Assembly (NCBI GenBank): GCA_001543395.1
Contig: LPNG01000019.1
Span: 1 to 46,184, forward strand
Reading direction: 5' to 3'
Length of the DNA stretch: 46,184 nucleotides
DNA from: Candidatus Alcium sp. F082
Lineage (GTDB): Bacteria; Bacteroidota; Bacteroidia; Bacteroidales; F082
A program made the translations under genes and the position numbers. This document shows, in pieces, positions 8,960 to 16,609 of this stretch (positions within the stretch are counted from its first letter, which is position 1; each line of letters starts with the position of its first letter). The notes below the pieces were generated by a model. That model saw only the letters and a list, made by a program, of their open reading frames with translations, ran no database searches and had not been told where the DNA came from.

Positions 8960-10153
8960 TTACAACCTAAAAGGAACCGCTTCGTCAGAGGCGGTTTTTT
9001 TTGTGCGGATAATGACCTTCTCCTCCCCTTTCAAGGTGGTCGCAAACAAATAGACGGCATCGCCGTCACCGATCTTCATGGCCTTTCGTAACTCAGCCAC
9101 TGTTAGCGGGAAGTTGCGAACGGCAATACTGGCTTTGTCAACGTCAGGTAACAACGACGGCTTCACCTTCTTGTTATAAGGCGTCCAGGCTTCAACTTCG
9201 AAGATACGGCCAGGAAAACCGGCAATGTGTTGTTCGGAAGTGTAAAGATTGCTGTTTTTGTGCAGCTTGTAGACATCATAGCGTTCGGTCAACAACTTGA
9301 AGCAACCCGCCTTCATCACCGCTGGATTGGGTTCGTAGAGGTATTTCATCACGCCATCGGCGAGTCGGGTCGTGCAGTTGCCTTCCTCTGCCCGGGTAAA
9401 ACACAACTCGGGCTGATGTGTCTGCAAGTTGACACAGACAAAACGGGGTTCGCCTTCAAAAGCCCGTTCCAAAACGACATCCAACTCCTTGCATTCGTTG
9501 GCGACGGCCACCACATGCACTTCTTTCACATGGCGTAGTTCGTCCAAGGCCTTGCTGATGTCGAGCATTGGCGACAATTTGATCATCACCCGCTCGGCTT
9601 TTTGCAGCAACATGTCCTGCAATGCACTCACATCGGGCGTACAGTCGGCGATGGATACGGTCTTACGTCCATGTTCGTCCCTTCGAGCCGGGTCGATGAA
9701 AAAGCAATCTTTGGGCTCGCAGGTCTGCATATACGTTTCCGCCGTTTCGTTCCACACCTCGATGTCGGCCTTCAACACGCCGAAATTATGCTTTGCTAAG
9801 TCACAAAGCTCGGCTTGACGCTCCACATAGTCGGTTTGTTGGAAACGCTGTGAGAGATAATAGGTGTCGACACCCAAGCCTCCCGTGAGGTCGGCCAACG
9901 TGTCTCCCTTAAGCAGACCTGCCTTATAACGCGCGCTAGCCTCCGAAGAGCATTGCTCGATGGAGAGATGAGCGGGAAAGAGCAGGTCCTCGTTCTCTGC
10001 CCATTGCGGCACTTTCTTTTGCAGAAGCTGACGGGCGGCTATCTGCCTCAAGGCCAATGAAAAATCAGTGCCGACGGGCGCCTTTTTCAAGGCGAGCGTC
10101 GGCACATCGGCATTCAGGTATTCCCTGATAAACTGTTTAGTAATCTCGTTCAA
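8960..10153 (-). CDS. Class I SAM-dependent methyltransferase with THUMP-like domain (PG_1098 type)
   Basis: A predicted RNA-directed methyltransferase. Motif I is LADLTGGLGVDTYYLS, and the substrate-side motif CFFIDPARRDEHGRKT contains a DPAR catalytic-type loop. The C-terminal part (LYTSEQHIAGFPGRIFEVE onward, with PLTVAELRKAMKIGDGDAVY) fits the THUMP-like domain of the Bacteroidota PG_1098 family. The frame is open to 10204, which would overlap rluB by 49 nt. A TTG at 10151-10153, 2 nt after the rluB stop, gives a 397-residue protein starting NEITKQFIREYL, which I judge closer to the family N-terminus; the start remains uncertain. Co-transcribed with rluB. Confidence 0.85.
   Translation of the reverse strand: MNEITKQFIREYLNADVPTLALKKAPVGTDFSLALRQIAARQLLQKKVPQWAENEDLLFPAHLSIEQCSSEASARYKAGLLKGDTLADLTGGLGVDTYYLSQRFQQTDYVERQAELCDLAKHNFGVLKADIEVWNETAETYMQTCEPKDCFFIDPARRDEHGRKTVSIADCTPDVSALQDMLLQKAERVMIKLSPMLDISKALDELRHVKEVHVVAVANECKELDVVLERAFEGEPRFVCVNLQTHQPELCFTRAEEGNCTTRLADGVMKYLYEPNPAVMKAGCFKLLTERYDVYKLHKNSNLYTSEQHIAGFPGRIFEVEAWTPYNKKVKPSLLPDVDKASIAVRNFPLTVAELRKAMKIGDGDAVYLFATTLKGEEKVIIRTKKTASDEAVPFRL
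8975..9002 (+). terminator. Rho-independent terminator of the coiled-coil gene, inside the neighbouring coding region
   Basis: Stem AACCGCTTC / GAGGCGGTT (8975-8983 with 8988-8996, one G-T pair), loop GTCA, then eight T. It starts 27 nt after the stop codon and lies wholly within the 3' coding end of the convergent methyltransferase gene. Confidence 0.8.
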
Positions 10154-10155
10154 AC

Positions 10156-11610
10156 TCAGATCTTCTTCAGATTCAACACCTCGAGGTCGGTGAGGAAACG
10201 CCACTCACCACGGGGGAGTTTGTACTTATCGAGACCAGCGAACATCACACGGTCGAGCTTGGTCACTTCGTAGCCGAGGTGTTCGAAGATACGGCGAACG
10301 ATGCGGTTGCGGCCCGAGTGGAGCTGTATGCCCACACTCTTCTTGCTGTCGTCGTCCTGATCGTAAGCGATGCTGTCGGCGGCGATGGGGCCGTCATCCA
10401 GCTCGATGCCTTCGGAGATACGCAGCATGTCGTTCTTGGTCAAAGGCTTGTCGAGGATGACATGGTAAAGCTTCGGGACTTCGCTGCTCGGGTGGGTCAA
10501 CTTCTTGGCCAAGTCGCCGTCGTTGGTGAACAGCAACAGACCGGTGGTCTGCTTGTCGAGACGGCCCACGGGGAAGATACGCTCAGTGCAGGCGTTCTTC
10601 ACCAGTTCCATCACGGTGTCGCGCTCATACGGATCATCAGAAGTGGTGATATAGCCTTTGGGCTTGTTGAGCAAGATGTAACGGAGCTTCTCGCGATTGA
10701 GGGTCTGGCCTCCGTAAACCACCTTATCGTCGGTCTTCACTTTATAGCCCATCGTGGTGATCACTTCATCGTTCACCATCACACAACCGGCCTTGATCAG
10801 GTCGTCGGCTTCGCGGCGTGAGCAGATACCACAGTCGGCCAGATATTTGTTCAAGCGGATTTCGCCAGTGGCTTTCGGGCGGTCGTACAGCGGGTCTTTC
10901 TCGCGGACATAGCCCTTGCGGCCACGACGGGGTTCCTCTTCGTCATCGAAACGGCGACGGGTACGGTCGTCAAAGCGACGGTTGCCACCACGCGAACGGT
11001 CATCGTCGAAACGACGACGTGGTCTTTCCTCATCATCAAATCTACGGCGAGGACGCTCGTCATCGAAACGGCGACGCGGTCTTTCATCGTCATGGAAACG
11101 ACGCTCACGCGGCTTGTCGTCGTCGAAGCGGCGACGCGGGCGCTCGTCATCATCAAATTTACGGCGCGGGCGGTCGTCGAAACGGCGTTCACGCGGTTTG
11201 TCATCATCAAAACGACGGCGGGGTCTCTCTGTATCGTCAAAGCGACGGCGAGGACGCTCGTCATCGTGGAAACGACGTTCACGCGGCTTGTCGTCATCGA
11301 AACGACGGCGCGGACGCTCGTCATCATCAAATCTGCGGCGCGGGCGGTCGTCGCGACGGCCTTCGCCACGTTCTTCGTCATCGAAGCGGCGGCGGGGACG
11401 GTCACCAAACTTACGGTCGCCGAACCTGCGGTCGCCACGGTTGTCATCAAATCGGCGTTCACCTCTCGGCTTATCGCCAAAGCTTCTCTCTTCGCGTCCT
11501 TCCTCGTCACCGTCACGGTGATAGAATTTGAAGGACCTTCTCTGCTGGAATTCTTCTTCAGCAGGTTTTCTGGTGCGCGGACGCTTGCCAGATCTTTCGT
11601 TGTCAGTCAT
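10156..11610 (-). CDS. rluB: RsuA/RluB-family pseudouridine synthase with long Arg/Asp-rich N-terminus
   Basis: Converts a uridine in rRNA to pseudouridine. The C-terminal half is a standard enzyme: S4 RNA-binding domain starting near residue 248 (IRLNKYLADCGICSRREADD) and the catalytic domain with GRLDKQTTGLLLFTNDG, whose Asp (about 352) is the expected nucleophile. Ahead of it lie about 240 residues of low-complexity sequence built from units such as RPRRRFDDDE and KPRERRFHDDE, repeated about 15 times. The family is usually 230-300 residues, so the extension doubles the protein. Arg/Asp-rich tails of this kind occur in Bacteroidota RluB proteins and probably bind RNA. The start at 11610 follows a TACTTTTG promoter element. 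Confidence 0.92.
   Translation of the reverse strand: MTDNERSGKRPRTRKPAEEEFQQRRSFKFYHRDGDEEGREERSFGDKPRGERRFDDNRGDRRFGDRKFGDRPRRRFDDEERGEGRRDDRPRRRFDDDERPRRRFDDDKPRERRFHDDERPRRRFDDTERPRRRFDDDKPRERRFDDRPRRKFDDDERPRRRFDDDKPRERRFHDDERPRRRFDDERPRRRFDDEERPRRRFDDDRSRGGNRRFDDRTRRRFDDEEEPRRGRKGYVREKDPLYDRPKATGEIRLNKYLADCGICSRREADDLIKAGCVMVNDEVITTMGYKVKTDDKVVYGGQTLNREKLRYILLNKPKGYITTSDDPYERDTVMELVKNACTERIFPVGRLDKQTTGLLLFTNDGDLAKKLTHPSSEVPKLYHVILDKPLTKNDMLRISEGIELDDGPIAADSIAYDQDDDSKKSVGIQLHSGRNRIVRRIFEHLGYEVTKLDRVMFAGLDKYKLPRGEWRFLTDLEVLNLKKI
10930..11480 (-). repeat. Imperfect in-frame repeats encoding RRRFDDD units
   Basis: About 15 degenerate units, each encoding R-R-R/K-F-D-D-D/E followed by R/K-P-R. 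Unit lengths alternate, and a longer composite (ERPRRRFDDDKPRERRFHDD) occurs more than once. They cover residues of about 45 to 227 of the pseudouridine synthase. Confidence 0.85.
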
Positions 11611-11631
11611 TTATAATTATGTATTAGTGAT

Positions 11632-11657
11632 AAAAAATCCATTTCGTCACGAAATGG
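11632..11657 (-). terminator. Hairpin with T-run between GSCFA gene and rluB
   Basis: A perfect 9-bp stem CCATTTCGT / ACGAAATGG (11639-11657) with a one-nt centre is followed on the minus strand by ATTTTTTA. It can end trxB-GSCFA transcripts, but it also lies just downstream of the rluB promoter element at 11662-11669. Confidence 0.65.
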
Positions 11658-11661
11658 GCGG

Positions 11662-11669
11662 CAAAAGTA
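11662..11669 (-). promoter_or_regulatory. -7 element for rluB
   Basis: TACTTTTG on the minus strand matches TAnnTTTG, 51 nt before the rluB ATG. A start about 7 nt downstream would place the hairpin at 11639-11657 at the very 5' end of the transcript. Confidence 0.5.
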
Positions 11670-11692
11670 CGAATAATTTGGGAATATAACCT

Positions 11693-12646
11693 TTATTCGC
11701 TCAAATTATTAATGCAAACCTTCGGAAAATCGTTTTGCAACGCATTGACTTTCTTTTCTTTCAGCTCTTCAAACTTCCGGAAGGCCTCACTCTCGGGAAA
11801 CAGTGGCCTATGCTGCAACATCTGTTTCAATTCGGCAGCGGCTTTCATGGCAGACCTTTCTTTGGGGTCAACGGCAAAGTCAATGAATCGCTTCCATATG
11901 TAACGCACGGCCTGCTCGGTGGGATGCACCATATCCTCCTTATAAAAGCGGTAATCGCGCAACTCATCCAACAGGATTTCGTAGGCAGGGAAATAATGTG
12001 CGTTGTCGTAGGTCTTGCACACCTTGTCCACAGCAAGGAGCAACGCGGCCTTGCTCAGCTGGTTCTCGTGAAGGCCATCTTTCAGATGACGCAACGGCGA
12101 AACGGTGAAGACGAACTGTTTTTCGGGATGCCGTTGAACAATCTCGGCAAGATATTGGCTTGACTGCTCCACCGACAAAAACTGCCTATCGAACTGGTTG
12201 GCGGGCAACTTGTGGCAGTTGGAAACCACCTTGCCACTCACCTTATTCTTGAACACCCACGAAGTGCCCAAACTGATAACGACCCATTTCGACGCCATAA
12301 AATGCACATGGGCCTCTGCAAGGCTCCGGTTGGTCTGTTCCAACAAAGCCGTCTCAGAGCTGCTCCAAAAGGCCGTATTGTGGCTGAAAGTGCAATACTG
12401 ATTCTCGCCCACAACGATGACATCATCATGTTCAAAGGCTTGGCCTGTATCAAGTCGTTCCACCGACTGGGCTATACTTGCGGAGTTGTAGAGCACACCG
12501 AAGGGATTCACCATGGCATCGAAGCCCAAGCCACGGCAAAGTGCGCCCACCTCATCGGCGAAGCAAGAACCTAAGAAGAGCAAACCGTCGCCATAGGCGA
12601 TGGTTTGCTCCATAGGTTGAATCTTTATTTCTGTCTGGAGAATCAT
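11693..12646 (-). CDS. GSCFA domain protein
   Basis: A 317-residue protein of the GSCFA family, named after the motif seen here as LFLGSCFADEVG near residue 24. The fold is related to SGNH/GDSL esterases; the Ser of GSCF would be the nucleophile, and later blocks such as FVFTVSPLRHLKDG and YKEDMVHPTEQAVRYIW (with DxVHP) fit the SGNH block V His. No signal peptide is visible. The substrate is unknown. Its ATG overlaps the trxB stop by 4 nt, so the two genes are very probably translated together. Confidence 0.88.
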   Translation of the reverse strand: MILQTEIKIQPMEQTIAYGDGLLFLGSCFADEVGALCRGLGFDAMVNPFGVLYNSASIAQSVERLDTGQAFEHDDVIVVGENQYCTFSHNTAFWSSSETALLEQTNRSLAEAHVHFMASKWVVISLGTSWVFKNKVSGKVVSNCHKLPANQFDRQFLSVEQSSQYLAEIVQRHPEKQFVFTVSPLRHLKDGLHENQLSKAALLLAVDKVCKTYDNAHYFPAYEILLDELRDYRFYKEDMVHPTEQAVRYIWKRFIDFAVDPKERSAMKAAAELKQMLQHRPLFPESEAFRKFEELKEKKVNALQNDFPKVCINNLSE

Positions 12647-13584
12647 TTGTGCTCAGCCAAGAATCGCTCCACCTCGATGCCCGCCATGGCACCCGTACCA
12701 GCGGCCACGATAGCCTGACGATAGATGCGGTCCTGGCAGTCGCCGCAAGCGAAGATGCCCTCCACGTTGGTGGCCGTCGACTTGGGCTTGGTGATGATAT
12801 AACCTTCCTCATCCATCTCGAGGATGCCTTTGAAAAGTTCGGTGTTGGGCGTATGGCCGATGGCCTCGAAGAAACCGTCCACATAGATGGTGCGTTCTTC
12901 CTTGGTGTCGCTGTGATAGAGCACGGCGCCCTTTAGCTTCTTCATGAAGCCTTGCTGTTCGCCGAAGAGTTCCTTGGTCTGGTGCTTCCACAGCACTTCG
13001 ATGTTGGGCGTGTTCAGCACGCGATGTTGCATGGCCTTGGAGGCACGCAACACATCGCGGCGCACGATGAGATAGACCTTGTTGCAGAGCTTGGCCAGAT
13101 AAGTGGCATCTTCGCAGGCCGTGTCACCACCGCCTACAACTGCCACGTCCTTTCCTTTATAGAAGAAGCCGTCGCACGTGGCACAAGCCGACACGCCGCC
13201 ACCCTTGAACTCCTCTTCGGTGGGCAAGCCGAGATAACGAGCGGCTGCACCAGTAGAGACGATGATGGTGTCGGCAAGAAGCTCGCCGTCGTATTCCGTC
13301 GTCACCTTGAAGGGACGCTGGCTGACATCGATGGCGGTGACTTCGCCTTCGCGGATCTCAGCACCAAAACGCAAGGCCTGCTGACGGATGTCTTCCATCA
13401 TATCCGGGCCATTGATGCCTTTAGGATAGCCAGGGAAATTCTCGATTTCGGTGGTTTGGGTGAGCTGTCCACCAGGTTGCATGCCTTCATAAACGACAGT
13501 TTTCACGTCGGCGCGACAGGTATAAATGGCTGCAGTATAACCAGCAGGACCCGAGCCAATTATCAGACATTCAATATGTTCCAT
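12643..13584 (-). CDS. trxB: Thioredoxin reductase
   Basis: A 313-residue NADPH-dependent flavoprotein that reduces thioredoxin. It has the FAD-binding GSGPAGYTAAIY (10-21), GGQLTQTTEIENFPGYP (38-54), the redox pair Cys134 and Cys137 in ACATCDGFFY, the NADPH-binding VAVVGGGDTACEDA, and the C-terminal FAD contact GIFACGDCQDRIYRQ. Length is normal. First gene of a two-gene operon with the GSCFA gene. Its leader contains four copies of a heptamer between the promoter element and the ATG. Confidence 0.97.
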   Translation of the reverse strand: MEHIECLIIGSGPAGYTAAIYTCRADVKTVVYEGMQPGGQLTQTTEIENFPGYPKGINGPDMMEDIRQQALRFGAEIREGEVTAIDVSQRPFKVTTEYDGELLADTIIVSTGAAARYLGLPTEEEFKGGGVSACATCDGFFYKGKDVAVVGGGDTACEDATYLAKLCNKVYLIVRRDVLRASKAMQHRVLNTPNIEVLWKHQTKELFGEQQGFMKKLKGAVLYHSDTKEERTIYVDGFFEAIGHTPNTELFKGILEMDEEGYIITKPKSTATNVEGIFACGDCQDRIYRQAIVAAGTGAMAGIEVERFLAEHK

Positions 13585-13592
13585 TTTTATAA

Positions 13593-13620
13593 GTTTAGAG
13601 TTTAGAGTTTAGAGTTTAGA
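13593..13620. repeat. Heptamer tandem repeat (GTTTAGA x4) in the trxB leader
   Basis: Four perfect, contiguous copies of GTTTAGA on the plus strand, 9 nt before the trxB start codon and downstream of its -7 element. Confidence 0.9.
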
Positions 13621-13631
13621 GTAATACCTTG

Positions 13632-13639
13632 CAAAGGTA
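13632..13639 (-). promoter_or_regulatory. -7 element for trxB
   Basis: TACCTTTG on the minus strand matches TAnnTTTG, 47 nt before the trxB ATG; the heptamer repeat lies between them. Confidence 0.5.
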
Positions 13640-13681
13640 ACTTTTTTTTCGGAAAGTGAACATCAATTCAAAAAACATTCG

Positions 13682-13689
13682 TATCTTTG
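13682..13689 (+). promoter_or_regulatory. -7 element for tRNA-Pro
   Basis: TATCTTTG matches TAnnTTTG and ends 16 nt before the first base of the tRNA. Confidence 0.55.
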
Positions 13690-13705
13690 CAGCCGCTAAG
13701 GCAAT

Positions 13706-13779
13706 CGGGGTGTGGTGCAGTTGGCTAGCATTCTTGCATGGGGTGCAAGCGGTCGCCCGTTCGAGTCGGGCCACTCCGA
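13706..13779 (+). tRNA. tRNA-Pro, anticodon GGG
   Basis: A full cloverleaf folds by eye: acceptor CGGGGTG / CACTCCG (one G-T), D arm GTGC / GCAT, anticodon stem CTTGC / GCAAG with loop ATGGGGT (T33, anticodon GGG), variable CGGTC, T arm GCCCG-TTCGAGT-CGGGC, discriminator A. The 3' CCA is not encoded (ACAA follows). It reads CCC and CCU proline codons. It has its own promoter element and terminator. Confidence 0.95.
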
Positions 13780-13780
13780 C

Positions 13781-13813
13781 AAAAAAGCAGCAGAATTCTC
13801 TGCTGCTTTTTTT
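13781..13813 (+). terminator. Terminator of tRNA-Pro
   Basis: Stem GCAGCAGA / TCTGCTGC (13787-13794 with 13799-13806), loop ATTC, flanked by A6 and a run of seven T. Confidence 0.9.
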
Positions 13814-13818
13814 GTGCC

Positions 13819-13894
13819 GTCATTGCGAGGCACGAAGCAATCCAGGGCATTTGCTTTTACTCTAGATTGCTTCGTCGTTCCTCCTCGCAATGAC
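13819..13894. repeat. REP/MITE-like inverted repeat (GTCATTGCGAGG...)
   Basis: The left arm (13819-13842) reads GTCATTGCGAGG then CACGAAGCAATC. The right arm (13865-13894) is its inverted copy with a 6-nt internal asymmetry; the loop is about 22 nt. Sequences of the form CATTGCGAGG...CGAAGCAATC are widely dispersed palindromic repeats in bacterial genomes. It fills the gap between the tRNA terminator and the gldN terminator. Confidence 0.8.
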
Positions 13895-13906
13895 GCAAGC
13901 AACAAC

Positions 13907-13937
13907 AAAAAAAAGGACGCCGATTGGCGTCCTTTTT
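13907..13937 (-). terminator. Terminator of the gldKLMN operon (bidirectional shape)
   Basis: Stem GGACGCC / GGCGTCC (13915-13921 with 13926-13932), loop GATT. On the minus strand eight T follow (13907-13914), and on the plus strand five T follow. Confidence 0.85.
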
Positions 13938-13956
13938 CCTTGTCATTAACGAACCA

Positions 13957-14823
13957 TCAATATTCCCAGAGGCTCTGTTCGAAGTCGAACATTTCGTTCT
14001 TGATACGCTCTGATTCGTAGAGGGCATCGATGTTGAAAGCATAGGAGTTGATGTAACGGTCGTACACGTTTTCTTCCTTGATGATGTAGCTATCGAAGAT
14101 ACGCTTCTGGAGCACTTCATCATAAGTGCGGCGCTGGGCCGAGTTGTTGCGGTTGAAGGCAAAGGCTCTAGCCAGCACGTCGCGTGACTCTTCGTAAGGA
14201 ACCCAGCACACCTGCGACAGGCCACCGTCATCGTCGACGACGATGGGGCCCAGGGCGATGATGCGGACGAGGAACTGCGACAATTTCTTGTCGAAGTACC
14301 AGTCTTCCTTGATACGCAGACGGGTCACATTGAGCATACGATCCTTGAAGGCGATCTCATTCGGCACTTCCTCGCCATCTTTCCAGATGACCGGCGGGTC
14401 GCCAATCTTCGTGTTTTCTTTTTCAAAATCATCGCGAGTCAAAGGAGTGACCATGTCATCGATGTTGTTCTCAACGCGATAAGGGGTAATCTCACCGCTA
14501 TTGATGCCGTCGTAGATGACCGTGATAAGGTTTCTCCAGTCCTCGGTCGGATTGATCGGATAGTAGAACACTTGATTGATCTTCTGACGGAAGTCGATTT
14601 CCCTAATCACCGTCTTCTTCCACATGACGCTCGATTCGTCGATAATCGGAAGCGGCGAAGGTCTCTTTTCGTTCATGATTTGTTGCTGACCTGAGAGGAT
14701 GCTGTTCTTCGGGCCTTTGACATCGGTGGTCTGGGCTTTGAGGCTCAGGCTGCCGAGAAACACCACGAGGGTCAACAAGGAAACAAGTGTCTTTTTCATT
14801 TTATTGAAATTTTGATTGTTCAT
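13957..14823 (-). CDS. gldN: T9SS core protein GldN/PorN
   Basis: A 288-residue periplasmic protein of the GldN family. It has an N-terminal signal sequence (MKKTLVSLLTLVVFLGSLSL from residue 9, or from the first Met) and family features such as VMWKKTVIREIDFRQKINQ followed by YPINPTEDWRNLITVIYDG. GldN/PorN associates with the GldK/PorK ring at the outer membrane. Two starts are possible: the ATG at 14823, which overlaps the gldM stop by 1 nt, and an internal Met at residue 9 giving a cleaner signal peptide. Last gene of the operon, followed by a strong terminator. Confidence 0.95.
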   Translation of the reverse strand: MNNQNFNKMKKTLVSLLTLVVFLGSLSLKAQTTDVKGPKNSILSGQQQIMNEKRPSPLPIIDESSVMWKKTVIREIDFRQKINQVFYYPINPTEDWRNLITVIYDGINSGEITPYRVENNIDDMVTPLTRDDFEKENTKIGDPPVIWKDGEEVPNEIAFKDRMLNVTRLRIKEDWYFDKKLSQFLVRIIALGPIVVDDDGGLSQVCWVPYEESRDVLARAFAFNRNNSAQRRTYDEVLQKRIFDSYIIKEENVYDRYINSYAFNIDALYESERIKNEMFDFEQSLWEY

Positions 14824-16565
14824 TACTTGATTTCAACACCGATAGGCGTTTCGATGGTCTTGGTCTTACCGTCGTTACCTCTCACCTGGATGGCGGTGAA
14901 CACGAACATGTCACCGACATTGGCCTGGCTGATGGCATTTCTGATCTCATCGGTAAAGCCACCGCTGTTAGCCTTGGCTTCCTTGGTGGTACCGCTCTTG
15001 GTCTTATAACGGAAGGTGTAGCCGACCACGTCATAGTGGACACCGTCGAAGTCGAAGTCCTTCATCTCAGCTTCCACACGACCGGCGGCTTGCAGAGCGC
15101 TCTTCGACACCTGACCGTTGACCACGTTACGGATAAGAGCCGTAGGCTTCGGCAGGTCTTTCACACGGAACTTCATGCTACCGAGGCTAGAACCGCCTGA
15201 AGTCACGCTGATGGTCACCTCGTCGGCAGCACCAGGAAGCAGGTTATAGGTACCGTTGCCCGTTCTGGTCAACGAACCGCTACTGGCAGAGGCGTTGATT
15301 TCGCCACCGACACCACCGCCGACGGCAATCGGGTTGTTGATACCACGATACACCACGTTCATCTTGGTGGCCGACACGCTCACCGCAGGAGGAGCGACAA
15401 CGAAGGAGTTCTCAAAGGTGTAGTCCTTCAGCTCACCCGTCTTGGGATCCAACATCTTGATGACACCGTTATATCTGTGGCTACCGACGCCGCAGTTGAA
15501 TTCGAGGTTGATCAAACCTTGACCGTCGCTGGTGTATTCCTTCATCGGGCCGCCATCAAGGCTAACCGTAGCGGTCGTCTTGGCATTTTGCCAAGCGGTT
15601 ACCATGGCTTGGGCTTTATAGGTCTGACCAGAGAGGAGGTATCCACTTTCGGCAAACACCTTGGCACCGATTTCATCGAAGGTAAAGTCGGAAGCGTGGA
15701 TGTTAGTCATCAGTTGGGTGACGGCATTCAGCTCAGCGGTCTGGGCCTCGGAGATAATCTTGTTCAGCAAGGTGACGTCAGCCACAAGGACGGTGTGATG
15801 GAAGTTGTTGTACTCCCAGCTGTTTTGCACAGGATCGGCAGAATTCTCGTCGTAATTGTACTTGGCGCCATAGACTTCGCCTTCCAAGGGGAGTCTCTTC
15901 AGCTTGTCTTCCGACACCTTGGCCTGCTCCATAACATATTCCTTTGTTCCATAAATACTATCGGTAATCATACCGATTTCATGGATGTGGGCGGGACCCA
16001 TGGCTTTCACCACCTCGCCACGGAAGCGACGAATCTTTTCGGAAAGCTCATAAGCTTTACCACCATTGCCCGGTCCTTCAGGGTTACCCATCATATAGGC
16101 TGTGGGTTGGTTGTAGTTGTCTCTCGATTTCACCTTGGAAGTGTTGATGTCATACATCTTACGGCCGTTCCTCAAGGTGTCGGCATTCCTCAAAAGACCA
16201 GTTTCAAGAGCCATTTGTGCAGCTTCGGTAGGGGTTTCAGCCTTGCTGCATTCGACTTTCTTCACGAGGTCCCATTTCAGGGCTTCCACATAGTCGATCA
16301 GGTCATTGGCTTCCTCGCGAAGGGCTTGGGCCTGTTCCCAGAACGGACCAGCTTTCTCGGGTTCTTTCGAGTATTGCTCCTCAAAAGCGGCGTATTTCTG
16401 GTCGATCTGATTTGCAAGTGTAATATTCGTAGTTTGAACACCGTTGTTGACGGTGTCGAAGGCATCCAAGATGTCCTTCGAGACGTTCATGGCTAACAAG
16501 GCAGTGTAGACCAGGTACATCATACCGATCATCTTCTGTCTTGGGGTTTCTTTTGCGCCTGACAT
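14823..16565 (-). CDS. gldM: T9SS motor protein GldM/PorM
   Basis: A 580-residue inner-membrane protein with one N-terminal helix (MIGMMYLVYTALLAMNVSK, about 12-30) and a long periplasmic part. The conserved start SGAKETPRQKMIGMMYLVYT is characteristic. Repeated Ig-like domains follow, including FVVAPPAVSVSATKMNVVYR (about 390-410) and a GGxxG-rich strand region. GldM with GldL forms the proton-driven motor that powers type IX secretion, and its periplasmic shaft contacts the GldK/N ring. The spacing to gldL is 44 nt and to gldN is an overlap of 1 nt. Confidence 0.97.
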   Translation of the reverse strand: MSGAKETPRQKMIGMMYLVYTALLAMNVSKDILDAFDTVNNGVQTTNITLANQIDQKYAAFEEQYSKEPEKAGPFWEQAQALREEANDLIDYVEALKWDLVKKVECSKAETPTEAAQMALETGLLRNADTLRNGRKMYDINTSKVKSRDNYNQPTAYMMGNPEGPGNGGKAYELSEKIRRFRGEVVKAMGPAHIHEIGMITDSIYGTKEYVMEQAKVSEDKLKRLPLEGEVYGAKYNYDENSADPVQNSWEYNNFHHTVLVADVTLLNKIISEAQTAELNAVTQLMTNIHASDFTFDEIGAKVFAESGYLLSGQTYKAQAMVTAWQNAKTTATVSLDGGPMKEYTSDGQGLINLEFNCGVGSHRYNGVIKMLDPKTGELKDYTFENSFVVAPPAVSVSATKMNVVYRGINNPIAVGGGVGGEINASASSGSLTRTGNGTYNLLPGAADEVTISVTSGGSSLGSMKFRVKDLPKPTALIRNVVNGQVSKSALQAAGRVEAEMKDFDFDGVHYDVVGYTFRYKTKSGTTKEAKANSGGFTDEIRNAISQANVGDMFVFTAIQVRGNDGKTKTIETPIGVEIK

Positions 16566-16609
16566 AATCTTACTCCTTTTTTATATTAAACAATCAGGTT
16601 TGAGTAGAA

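Noticed and set aside
10930-11480. CRISPR-like array
   Set aside because: The units are degenerate, lack unique spacers of fixed length, and are in frame with a protein.
10818-11616. Several long frames on both strands over the Arg/Asp repeats
   Set aside because: Periodic DNA keeps many frames open; only the frame leading into the S4 and catalytic domains is real.
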